A stretch of 6,280 nt of DNA from Actinomycetota bacterium (GCA_013335845.1 JAAXUU010000093.1:1-6280), one strand, 5' to 3'. Counted from the first letter of the stretch, positions 1 to 6,148 are shown. The notes: generated by a model from the letters alone, not told the origin. Numbers and translations are program-made.

Positions 1-285
1 AAAGGCGGCAAGCCGATGCCGGTTCTGCACGGTGTCGCAGCTGACATCGCGAAAGAACAGGGCGTGATCGAGTTGCACCTCTCCCTCTCGTTCACCCATA
101 CGGTGGGGGTTGCGAGTGCGGTTGCGGTCACCGAGAACAATCGCCCAAAGATCGATAAGCAAAGCGATCCTCGAGCAGAACTCGCGATTGCCTTCAAAGA
201 AGCCCGTTGTCTGCTGGACGAGATGGATAGCGCGGATTTCGCTTCGAACGACACAACGAAAAGCGATATGGAGGCGGGCGAATAA
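1..285 (+). CDS. acpS: Holo-[acyl-carrier-protein] synthase, C-terminal part (5' end cut by window)
   Basis: AcpS moves the 4'-phosphopantetheine arm from coenzyme A to the serine of apo-ACP, which activates the carrier for fatty-acid synthesis in the cytoplasm. Only the last 94 residues are present, reading in frame from base 1. The segment starts with GGKPMPVLHG, the family's typical C-terminal GKP..xLxG region. It continues through a helix (AADIAKEQGV) and ends the fold with the strand HLSLSFTHTVGVASAVAVTE, equivalent to the HVSLSH...AxAxV strand of AcpS. The usual domain would stop near residue 45 of this fragment; about 48 more residues follow, charged, with a predicted helix (RAELAIAFKEARCLLDEMD) and an acidic tail. 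The TAA stop directly abuts the nnrD ATG, so the two are probably cotranscribed. The catalytic N-terminal part lies outside the window. The family call is good but rests on a partial protein. Confidence 0.83.
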   Translation, partial: KGGKPMPVLHGVAADIAKEQGVIELHLSLSFTHTVGVASAVAVTENNRPKIDKQSDPRAELAIAFKEARCLLDEMDSADFASNDTTKSDMEAGE

Positions 286-1242
286 ATGCGTACCGTTTTG
301 GACTCTCCCGAATTCGCAGCCTGTGGCCCGGTCGAGCAATGGGACCTTGCCGAATATGCAGCATTACTTCCTTTGCCATCGTGTGAGATGCATAAATATT
401 CGCGCGGCACCTTGCTTGCTATCGGCGGCTCGGCGCGGTATCCGGGGGCTGCCATCCTACTTGCGCGCGGTGCTGCGCGCTGTGGCGCCGGTTACGTGAC
501 ACTTGCGGTCCCCGAACCGATATCCCAGCTCGTACAAGGTCACATCGTCTCCATTCCAACTCTGGCATGCTCAAGTGCGAACGGAGTATTCTCCGCCTCT
601 GCGGCTCGAGAGATCTTCGGATCCGGCATTCGGTTCGATGCCTGTGCAGTGGGCTGTGGAATCACCGTTTCAGAAGCAACGAAGAAATTCGTCGAGACCA
701 TCGTGCGCGCCAGCGCCGTACCTCTTTTGTTGGACGCGGATGCACTCACTCTCATAGCCGGTAATACATCACTTATGCGGAACCGTTCGGCGCAGCGACA
801 CGTGACGGTTCTGACACCTCACACCGGAGAGATGGAGCGACTTCTCGGCGAAACAAGCGAAGAGGTTTCTATAGGGCTATCATCACTGTCGGAGCGTATC
901 TCGGCGGCAAAAACCGCTGCACAAGCCTATGGGGCTGTGGTAGTGTTCAAAGGTTCGAAAACGATTATCGCCGATGAGAAAAAAGCGGTCATATCCGATT
1001 TCGGTACGCCGGCGCTTGCTAGCGCCGGAACCGGTGATGTACTGTCGGGAATGATCGCATCCCTTCTGTCCCAAGGGCTCGAGCCCTTGGAGGCGGCTGC
1101 GTTGGGGGTTTGCATCCACGGCATGGCAGGCCGCGCTGCGGCGCGTGTTCGAAGTGAGATGTGTGTGGTAGCTGAGGATGTCTTAGAACATATCGGCGAG
1201 GCGGTTTTAGGAATCATGAAAGACGGAGGAAGACATGAGTAG
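286..1242 (+). CDS. nnrD: ADP-dependent (S)-NAD(P)H-hydrate dehydratase
   Basis: A 318-residue ribokinase-like dehydratase that repairs hydrated NADH/NADPH (NADHX/NADPHX) by ADP-driven dehydration in the cytoplasm. Visible family motifs are HKYSRGTLLAIGGS (residues 36-49), LLLDADAL (147-154), LTPHTGEMERLLG (176-188), VFKGSKTIIA (220-229) and the nucleotide-binding ASAGTGDVLSG (245-255). Its length fits a stand-alone dehydratase: the NnrE epimerase domain often fused at the N-terminus is absent and is not found elsewhere in the window. The ATG at 286 follows the acpS stop with no gap. A GGAGG at 270-274 lies 11 bases upstream and supports this start. The 3' end overlaps alr by 8 bases. Two strong inverted repeats (1009-1028 and 1071-1090) lie inside the 3' third of the gene. 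Confidence 0.93.
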   Translation: MRTVLDSPEFAACGPVEQWDLAEYAALLPLPSCEMHKYSRGTLLAIGGSARYPGAAILLARGAARCGAGYVTLAVPEPISQLVQGHIVSIPTLACSSANGVFSASAAREIFGSGIRFDACAVGCGITVSEATKKFVETIVRASAVPLLLDADALTLIAGNTSLMRNRSAQRHVTVLTPHTGEMERLLGETSEEVSIGLSSLSERISAAKTAAQAYGAVVVFKGSKTIIADEKKAVISDFGTPALASAGTGDVLSGMIASLLSQGLEPLEAAALGVCIHGMAGRAAARVRSEMCVVAEDVLEHIGEAVLGIMKDGGRHE

Positions 1243-2386
1243 CATGCGACCGGATACACGTTCCGCGTGGTTGGAAATCGACGGGTCGGCGATAACAGCT
1301 AACATGTACGCTATACGCGAACGGGTAGGGCGCCAGCGCCTCATCTGTGCCGTGGTGAAAGCGAACGGCTACGGGCACGGAGCAGTGTTCGTCGCGCGCA
1401 CGGTCTTGGCTGCTGGAGCCGACCGTCTTGCGGTGGCAACTGTCGACGAGGCTATCGAGCTGCGACAGGCAGGTATCACTGCACCCATCCTCTTGCTTGG
1501 AGAGCCGCCGATCGCATCGATTCCTTATCTTCTGGAGTATGATATCACCCCGACGATCACCACGATCGATTTCGCGTTGACCTTAGGTGAGATGGCGGAT
1601 CTTTCGGGGATGGTCGCCCCCTATCATCTCAAAGTCAATACGGGTATGAACCGCATCGGTATCCACTATACGGAAGCTATAGAATTCCTGAACGCCATCT
1701 CATTCCATCGTGGATTGAAGCATGAGGGGACGTATACTCATTTCGCAACTGCAGATCTAATCGAAGATTGGGATTTCAAAATCCAATTGTCGAGATTCAA
1801 GGAGCTTATCGATGCTATGAAGCTCGCCGATATCGATCCGGGTATCGTACATGCTGCGAACTCGGCGTGCACGATACGCTATCCGGCCACCTACTTCGAT
1901 ATGGTACGACCGGGTATCATGCTCTATGGACTGCATCCAAGCAAGGTGACGTATGGGAAGATCAATCTGAAGCCCGCCATGAGCGTGCATGCCTGTGTCA
2001 CCCATGTCAAGGAACCGCTTGTCGGTGAAGGCGTGAGTTATGGTTTGCAGTATCGTTGTCCCGGCAATGTCCAGATCGCCACGCTCCCCATCGGTTACGG
2101 CGATGGTTTGAGCCGCCTCCTCTCAGATCGTATGTATGTTCTCTACCGAGGCCGGCGTGTTCCACAGGTGGGAACCATCTGCATGGACCAAATGATGATA
2201 GAAGTGGATTACAAGAAAAGTCTTTTGAACCCCCTTCCTCCTATCACTGTGGGTGACGAGGTTATTATCATCGGCGAAGACGGCGGTGATAAACTGACCC
2301 TCGATATGATGGCAGATGAGTTGGGAACCATTAACTACGAGCTTGCGTGCAGTTTCGGTATGCGCCTTCCGCATATCTATGTATAG
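1235..2386 (+). CDS. alr: Alanine racemase (PLP-dependent)
   Basis: Alr interconverts L- and D-alanine with pyridoxal phosphate and supplies D-alanine for peptidoglycan. The 383-residue protein has normal family length. The PLP lysine sits in AVVKANGYGHG (residues 39-49, Lys42). HLKVNTGMNRIG (131-142) carries the conserved arginine (Arg140). VRPGIMLYG (224-232) holds Arg225, which faces the PLP pyridine nitrogen in the family. GVSYGLQY (266-273) holds the second catalytic base, Tyr269. Then come LPIGYGDG (284-291) and VGTICMDQMM (312-321), typical of the C-terminal beta domain. The ATG at 1235 is favoured because GGAGG at 1225-1229 is 5 bases upstream; an in-frame ATG at 1244 would be 14 bases away. 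The start lies inside the last codons of nnrD, so translation is probably coupled. D-alanine supply and cofactor repair share this operon with tRNA modification, as in other actinobacteria. Confidence 0.97.
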   Translation: MSSMRPDTRSAWLEIDGSAITANMYAIRERVGRQRLICAVVKANGYGHGAVFVARTVLAAGADRLAVATVDEAIELRQAGITAPILLLGEPPIASIPYLLEYDITPTITTIDFALTLGEMADLSGMVAPYHLKVNTGMNRIGIHYTEAIEFLNAISFHRGLKHEGTYTHFATADLIEDWDFKIQLSRFKELIDAMKLADIDPGIVHAANSACTIRYPATYFDMVRPGIMLYGLHPSKVTYGKINLKPAMSVHACVTHVKEPLVGEGVSYGLQYRCPGNVQIATLPIGYGDGLSRLLSDRMYVLYRGRRVPQVGTICMDQMMIEVDYKKSLLNPLPPITVGDEVIIIGEDGGDKLTLDMMADELGTINYELACSFGMRLPHIYV

Positions 2387-2394
2387 GACGTGTT

Positions 2395-2985
2395 GTGACG
2401 ACGCTTGAAGAAGTACGCGAGGATCTGGGTGACTGTAGGCGCTGTGAGCTTTGCGAGGGGCGCGCGAACATCGTGTTCGGTGTCGGAGATCCTCACGCCC
2501 GCGTCATGATAATCGGGGAGGCTCCCGGAAAGAACGAAGACATCCAGGGTGAGCCCTTCGTGGGCGCTGCGGGCAAGTTCTTGAATGAGCTTCTCGGCGA
2601 GGCGGGGCTCAAGCGCGAGGAGATATATATCGCCAATATCCTGAAATGCCGCCCTCCTCAGAATCGCGATCCCAAGGTGAACGAAATCGAGGTGTGCGCA
2701 CCTTATCTTCGTGAACAGGTACGCGCTATACACCCTGACTACTTGGTGACACTCGGCAATTTTGCGACGAAGTTCATATTGAAGACCGAATGCGGCATAA
2801 CCAACATGCGCGGTAATGTGCTGCAAGCCGGGCGGTTCGCGGTCATTCCTATGTTCCATCCGGCTGCGGCGATATATGACCGCTCCAAAGTGGATCTCCT
2901 GCGGCAGGATTTCCGAATGCTTGGGACGCTGCTTGTCGAGAATGACGGAAAGCGTTCGAAAGGTTCTGAGCACGATGAAGTTTGA
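2395..2985 (+). CDS. Type 4 (family 4) [4Fe-4S] uracil-DNA glycosylase
   Basis: Removes uracil from DNA, starting base excision repair of deaminated cytosine. From the GTG start the protein is 196 residues, normal for the family. Motif A is IIGEAPGKNEDIQGEPFVGA (residues 39-58). ILKCRPPQNRDP (82-93) follows, and the C-terminal motif is FHPAAA (154-159). Four cysteines match the Fe-S cluster pattern: Cys14 and Cys17 (CRRC), Cys85, and Cys101 after a 15-residue gap. I chose GTG 2395 because it lies 8 bases after the alr stop, has AGGA at 2385-2388 six bases upstream, and gives the typical N-terminus MTTLEEVREDLGDCRRC. An in-frame ATG at 2347 would add 16 unrelated residues and overlap alr by 40 bases. 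The 3' end overlaps tsaE by 11 bases. A repair enzyme here is unexpected, since M. tuberculosis has alr and tsaE adjacent. Confidence 0.94.
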   Translation: MTTLEEVREDLGDCRRCELCEGRANIVFGVGDPHARVMIIGEAPGKNEDIQGEPFVGAAGKFLNELLGEAGLKREEIYIANILKCRPPQNRDPKVNEIEVCAPYLREQVRAIHPDYLVTLGNFATKFILKTECGITNMRGNVLQAGRFAVIPMFHPAAAIYDRSKVDLLRQDFRMLGTLLVENDGKRSKGSEHDEV

Positions 2986-3463
2986 TATCTCATCGCCAGA
3001 AGAAACAGCCGCCCTTGGGCAGGTATTCGGTGCGGCTTCTGTCCCCGGAACTTGCTTGGTTTTGTGCGGTGACCTCGGTGCCGGCAAAACCAACTTCGCG
3101 AAAGGGGTGGCTGCAGGTCTCGGTGTCACGGAGGCGGTCGTCAGCCCGACATTCAATATCGTGCAGGAATACCGTTCCGGACGCTTGCCGTTCTACCATT
3201 TCGACCTGTATCGTCTGAATTTCGAAGACGAATTGGAACAGATCGATTACTACGCTATCATCGAAGACGAGGGCGTGAGCCTGATCGAGTGGGGTGACAA
3301 ATTTCCCGCTTTGCTGCCAGTGGACTATCTGCTGGTTACCATCATCATCACAGGCAGTGCGGCTCGAACCTTCGAAATCGAAGCGCATGGTGAACGATCC
3401 TTACATCTTCTCATGGAGTGCGCAGCGGCACTCGGTGGACAATCATCTGGGGTAGACGCATGA
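2975..3463 (+). CDS. tsaE: tRNA t6A37 biosynthesis ATPase TsaE
   Basis: TsaE is the P-loop ATPase that acts with TsaB and TsaD in transferring the threonylcarbamoyl group to A37 of ANN-decoding tRNAs. The 162-residue protein shows Walker A GDLGAGKT (residues 32-39). It also has VVSPTFNIVQEY (55-66, the SPTF switch region), HFDLYRL (75-81) and LIEWGDKF (103-110), in the family's order. The ATG at 2975 gives the usual short N-terminus MKFDISSPEET and overlaps the glycosylase gene by 11 bases. A weak AAAGG at 2959-2963 lies 11 bases upstream, so translation may depend on coupling. In-frame ATGs further upstream, for example 2942, only add residues without family likeness. The stop overlaps the next start as ATGA (3460-3463), coupling TsaE to its partners. 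Confidence 0.94.
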   Translation: MKFDISSPEETAALGQVFGAASVPGTCLVLCGDLGAGKTNFAKGVAAGLGVTEAVVSPTFNIVQEYRSGRLPFYHFDLYRLNFEDELEQIDYYAIIEDEGVSLIEWGDKFPALLPVDYLLVTIIITGSAARTFEIEAHGERSLHLLMECAAALGGQSSGVDA

Positions 3464-5853
3464 TCATCTTGGCACTCGATACTTCGACCGAACAACTCGC
3501 TCTCGCACTTGCACGCGTGCATGATGATGGCGGCTATGAACTGCTTGCAACGCATGACGAGCCCGCCCCTCGACGCGCGAATACACAACTTGTCCCGAAC
3601 ATAGATACATTGATGGCTTCGTGCGGTTTGACCGCATCCGCCCTCGATCGTGTGGCGTGCGGCCGCGGACCCGGATCGTTCACGGGTGTACGCATTGGCA
3701 TAGCGACTGCGAAGGGAATAGCCACAGGCCTTCATGTTCCCCTACACGGAATATCGACGCTCGATGCCATAGCGTGGCGCGTTCACGCGAGTGGGTATAG
3801 AGGGGATTTCGGCGTCGTTGATGACGCCATGCGTGGGGAGGTATATCCCGTGCGCTATAGCTCGGCCGAGAAGGGGCCGGTCCGCCAGACTGTCGACAGT
3901 GTGGCGAAGCCCGATGTGATAAGCAGGATGTGGGCGGAAGACGCCACCGGCCCGATGCTGGTCTGCGGCGATGGGCTCAAGAAGTACGGGGCCGTCTTCG
4001 CCGCCGCATTCGAAGCGTGCGGCAAGGCCGACCTTCTCACACTTGCGGAAGACGATTTGAACCACGTCAGCGGGGAAGGGCTTGTCGCCGCGTTCTGTGA
4101 TGCATCGAAGAAGAACATGCTTGATAGTGGGGATGCCGGTGCTTTGCTCCCTCTCTATACACGACTTTCCGATGCCGAGGAAAACGAGCGAAAGCGTTCG
4201 GCGAGTGAGAGCGTGCCAAAAAGCGGAGTCGCCGACGAACGCGCGATAGGCGGGCTGATCCTCCGTCCTCTTTCGAGGAGGGACGTACCTTCTGTTGCCG
4301 CGGTCGAGCGTGCCGCTTTCATCGACGGGGCATCCGGCGATGCATGGAGCGAAGGCATGCTGGAAGATGAACTCGGTCGAGAGGATCGCATCTGGTGGGT
4401 CGCCTCGGAAGGTGGCGAAATCGTCGCGTGCTGTGGTGGTTGGGTGGTCGACGGCACAGTGCACATCCTTGATGTGGCCGTTGTTCCGGAACGCCGGAAC
4501 GAAGGCATCGCCGAGCGACTGGTGCGTCGCGTCGCGCATGACGCCTTGGATCTTGGAGCTACCCGTATCACGCTTGAAGTGCGCGTGGATAACAAGGCGG
4601 CGCAAGCCCTGTATTCCAAACTCGGCCTTGAGGAGGAGGGTATCCGCCCTCATTACTATCCCGGGGGAATCGATGCCTGCATAATGTCCGGTGATCTTCC
4701 CCTTGCGCGTTCGACCGGAGCTCGACGTGCGGGGGCGGCTGGCGGAACACGCGCTGCCGTCGCGGGCATGGAGGTGCGCGACTCGGTTGTTCATGTGGAC
4801 ACATCTTCTGAGGTTCATCCTCTCATCCTTGCCATCGAGACTTCTTGTGACGAGACTGCCGCGGCCCTCATCGATGGTGCCGGGAACCTGCATTCCGATG
4901 TACTCGCGAGCCAGATCGACTTCCATGCGCGTTTCGGCGGAGTCGTGCCCGAGATCGCGTCGCGCAAACACACCGAGGCAATAGTCGGCGTGGTCGAGGA
5001 GGCACTTTTGGTTGCCGGCCGCGATCTGGGGAACCCCCAGCTCGACTTCCGGGATCTCGACGCGATTGCCGTGACGACTCGGCCGGGTCTTGTCGGTGCG
5101 CTGGTGGTGGGGCTCGCATTCGCGAAGGGGCTCGCATGGGTGTGCGACTTGTTGTTGATCGAGGTCGACCACCTCGAAGGGCATATCTATGCCAGTCGGC
5201 TCATCACCCCCGATATCGAACCTCCTATGATCGCCCTGCTGGTGAGTGGGGGACATACCATGCTCGTGCATGCGAAGGCTTGGGGGGAGTATGAGATCCT
5301 CGGGGAGACGCTCGATGACGCCGTTGGAGAGGCCTTCGATAAGGTGGCGAAGGCGTTGGGACTCGGCTATCCCGGTGGGCCGATCCTGAGTAAATTGGCG
5401 AAGGATGGTAACCCTCGGGCGATCGATTTTCCCCGCGCCATGTTGCACAGCGGCGATTTGAAATTCTCACTTTCGGGATTGAAGACCGCAGTCATCACCT
5501 ATATACGAGCTGAAGAAGAGGCGGGACGCGCTTTGGATCTACGCGATCTCGCCGCATCCTTCCAGCAAGCGGTCATCGATGTCCAGGTTGCGAAAGCGCT
5601 TACCGCTGTCAAGCAGACCGGTGCCTCGGAGTTCTGTCTCGGTGGGGGAGTTGCGGCGAATCCCGCTCTCCGCGATGCGCTTCGGCTTAAGATGGAGAAG
5701 CAGGGAGTAAGAGTTACACTGCCGAGCCTTTCCGCATGCACCGACAATGCCGGTATGATCGCGGCTGTCGGACTCGCGCGTTACGATGCCGGCAGATTCT
5801 CGTCCTTCGATTGCGATGCGCTGGCCCATGGGTCGATCGACGTCGCTTATTAG
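3460..5853 (+). CDS. Trifunctional fusion TsaB - RimI - TsaD
   Basis: One uninterrupted 797-residue frame holds three proteins usually made separately. Residues 1 to about 236 are TsaB, the dimerisation partner in t6A synthesis: MIILALDTSTEQ, and GRGPGSFTGVRIG at 68-80. Residues about 263-413 are a RimI-type GNAT N-acetyltransferase: strand VHILDVAVVPE, acetyl-CoA loop RNEGIA (346-351), and LYSKLGLEEEGIRPHYY (384-400). Residues about 454-797 are TsaD, the threonylcarbamoyl transferase: ETSCDET (460-466), metal-binding HLEGH (571-575), SGGHT (596-600), FSLSGLKTA (669-677), GGGVAANPALR (728-738) and CTDNAG (760-765, with ligand Asp762). Each domain looks complete and active. Linkers are charged (about 237-262) and Ala/Gly/Arg-rich (about 414-453). 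ATG 3460 is chosen for the 4-base overlap with tsaE, GGGG at 3449-3452, and the canonical TsaB N-terminus; ATG 3418 would add 14 residues without likeness. No stop or frameshift separates the domains. Confidence 0.95.
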   Translation: MIILALDTSTEQLALALARVHDDGGYELLATHDEPAPRRANTQLVPNIDTLMASCGLTASALDRVACGRGPGSFTGVRIGIATAKGIATGLHVPLHGISTLDAIAWRVHASGYRGDFGVVDDAMRGEVYPVRYSSAEKGPVRQTVDSVAKPDVISRMWAEDATGPMLVCGDGLKKYGAVFAAAFEACGKADLLTLAEDDLNHVSGEGLVAAFCDASKKNMLDSGDAGALLPLYTRLSDAEENERKRSASESVPKSGVADERAIGGLILRPLSRRDVPSVAAVERAAFIDGASGDAWSEGMLEDELGREDRIWWVASEGGEIVACCGGWVVDGTVHILDVAVVPERRNEGIAERLVRRVAHDALDLGATRITLEVRVDNKAAQALYSKLGLEEEGIRPHYYPGGIDACIMSGDLPLARSTGARRAGAAGGTRAAVAGMEVRDSVVHVDTSSEVHPLILAIETSCDETAAALIDGAGNLHSDVLASQIDFHARFGGVVPEIASRKHTEAIVGVVEEALLVAGRDLGNPQLDFRDLDAIAVTTRPGLVGALVVGLAFAKGLAWVCDLLLIEVDHLEGHIYASRLITPDIEPPMIALLVSGGHTMLVHAKAWGEYEILGETLDDAVGEAFDKVAKALGLGYPGGPILSKLAKDGNPRAIDFPRAMLHSGDLKFSLSGLKTAVITYIRAEEEAGRALDLRDLAASFQQAVIDVQVAKALTAVKQTGASEFCLGGGVAANPALRDALRLKMEKQGVRVTLPSLSACTDNAGMIAAVGLARYDAGRFSSFDCDALAHGSIDVAY

Positions 5854-5897
5854 GAATTCCCCTAGTCGGAATTCCCTTGTTCGGAATTCCTTACTGT
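5853..5897. repeat. Three tandem 15-bp units, each led by the palindrome GGAATTCC
   Basis: GGAATTCC occurs at 5853-5860, 5868-5875 and 5883-5890, an exact 15-bp period. The 7-bp spacers (CCTAGTC, CTTGTTC, TTACTGT) are related but not identical. The first unit begins on the last base of the tsaD stop codon. Because each core is its own reverse complement, neighbouring copies can pair as alternative hairpins in RNA, or serve as three dyad sites in DNA. The function is unknown. Confidence 0.85.
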
Positions 5898-5901
5898 AAG
5901 G
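5889..5901. repeat. Short perfect inverted repeat CCTTAC-T-GTAAGG
   Basis: A 6-bp dyad centred on one T. It overlaps the last two bases of the third GGAATTCC core, so pairing here competes with pairing of the 15-bp array. In RNA the loop would need opening to three bases, leaving a 5-bp stem. No T run follows, so it does not look like a standard intrinsic terminator. Confidence 0.45.
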
Positions 5902-6027
5902 TGGACGTAGCGCACGTGTTTTTCGTTCTTTCGCTGCAGCGTACGCCGTTCCCGTCTCGCTGATTCCACTCGAAAATCTGAGTCATCCATTGATAGAAAA
6001 TTTTATATGACAAATCAGTGACAGGGC

Positions 6028-6056
6028 TTGCGGCATTATGGCTGTGTGCGTAGTAT
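6028..6056 (+). promoter_or_regulatory. Candidate SigA-type promoter for groES
   Basis: A -35-like TTGCGG (6028-6033) and a -10-like TAGTAT (6051-6056) are separated by exactly 17 bases. Transcription would start near 6062-6065, at the left edge of the CIRCE dyad, the arrangement expected for HrcA repression. The A+T-rich stretch at about 5991-6016 lies just upstream and could help polymerase binding. Each box matches the consensus only in part, so spacing and context are the main support. Confidence 0.55.
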
Positions 6057-6064
6057 TTGTCGTT

Positions 6065-6100
6065 GTTAGCACTCAAGCGTTTTGAGTGCCAGCTTTTTTT
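6065..6100 (+). terminator. CIRCE hairpin followed by T7: terminator-like structure
   Basis: In RNA, GCACTCAA (6069-6076) pairs perfectly with TTGAGTGC (6082-6089) around the loop GCGTT. One mismatch later the stem extends with G6065-C6093, T6066-G6092 and T6067-A6091. Seven T follow at once (6094-6100). This has the form of an intrinsic terminator and could end read-through from tsaD or act on the groES leader. The stem is less GC-rich than typical terminators, and the dyad is explained by CIRCE alone. Confidence 0.35.
6066..6092 (+). promoter_or_regulatory. CIRCE operator (HrcA binding site)
   Basis: The left arm TTAGCACTC (6066-6074) matches the CIRCE consensus exactly. After the standard 9-base spacer the right arm GAGTGCCAG (6084-6092) matches 7 of 9 positions of GAGTGCTAA. 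HrcA binds this dyad at groE and dnaK operons in many bacteria and releases it on heat shock, with GroEL helping HrcA fold. Its position between the candidate -10 box and the groES start fits repression of the chaperonin operon. hrcA itself is not in the window. Confidence 0.95.
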
Positions 6101-6104
6101 GTGA

Positions 6105-6133
6105 CATGTGCGGCTTATCGATAAAGCCACATG
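6105..6133 (+). other. Stem-loop in the groES leader
   Basis: CATGTG (6105-6110) pairs with CACATG (6128-6133), and GCTT (6113-6116) with AAGC (6124-6127), leaving a 2-base bulge (CG) and a 7-base loop. The loop region includes the perfect palindrome TTATCGATAA (6115-6124). It lies between CIRCE and the Shine-Dalgarno site, inside the predicted untranslated leader. It could affect mRNA stability or translation; the role is unknown. Confidence 0.5.
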
Positions 6134-6148
6134 CAGGTAGAGACTTTG

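Noticed and set aside
2347..2394. Upstream ATG for the uracil-DNA glycosylase
   Set aside because: It would overlap alr by 40 bases and add 16 residues before the typical N-terminus; GTG 2395 has AGGA at good spacing.
2377..3156. Antisense open frame of 259 codons opposite the glycosylase and tsaE
   Set aside because: It spans the junction of two well-supported genes, shows no family motif and has no supporting context.
3418..3459. Upstream ATG giving a 14-residue longer fusion protein
   Set aside because: The extra residues do not resemble the TsaB N-terminus, and the ATG at 3460 has the tsaE overlap and a better-placed GGGG.
5026..5040. Hairpin CTGGGG-AAC-CCCCAG in the TsaD coding region
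   Set aside because: Short, inside a coding gene and near chance expectation; no T run or other regulatory context.
3742..5448. Antisense open frame of 568 codons opposite the TsaB-RimI-TsaD gene
   Set aside because: It mirrors a high-G+C coding strand, is rich in Arg, His and Pro with no recognisable domain, and lies wholly over a gene with clear conserved motifs.
5905..5922. Possible terminator (ACGT-AGCGC-ACGT then TTTTT) after tsaD
   Set aside because: The stem is only 4 bp and cannot be extended cleanly, so it is not a credible intrinsic terminator.
5736..5963. Open frame of 75 codons crossing the tsaD end, with repeated GIPL residues
   Set aside because: The repeated residues simply come from the 15-bp DNA repeat; the start lies inside tsaD in another frame.
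6008..6023. Direct repeat TGACA-N6-TGACA (11-bp period) upstream of the groES -35 box
   Set aside because: Only 5 bases per copy; too short to separate from chance without conservation data.
5891..6130. Antisense open frame of 79 codons in the intergenic region
   Set aside because: It runs through the CIRCE element, promoter and leader hairpin of groES and resembles no known protein.
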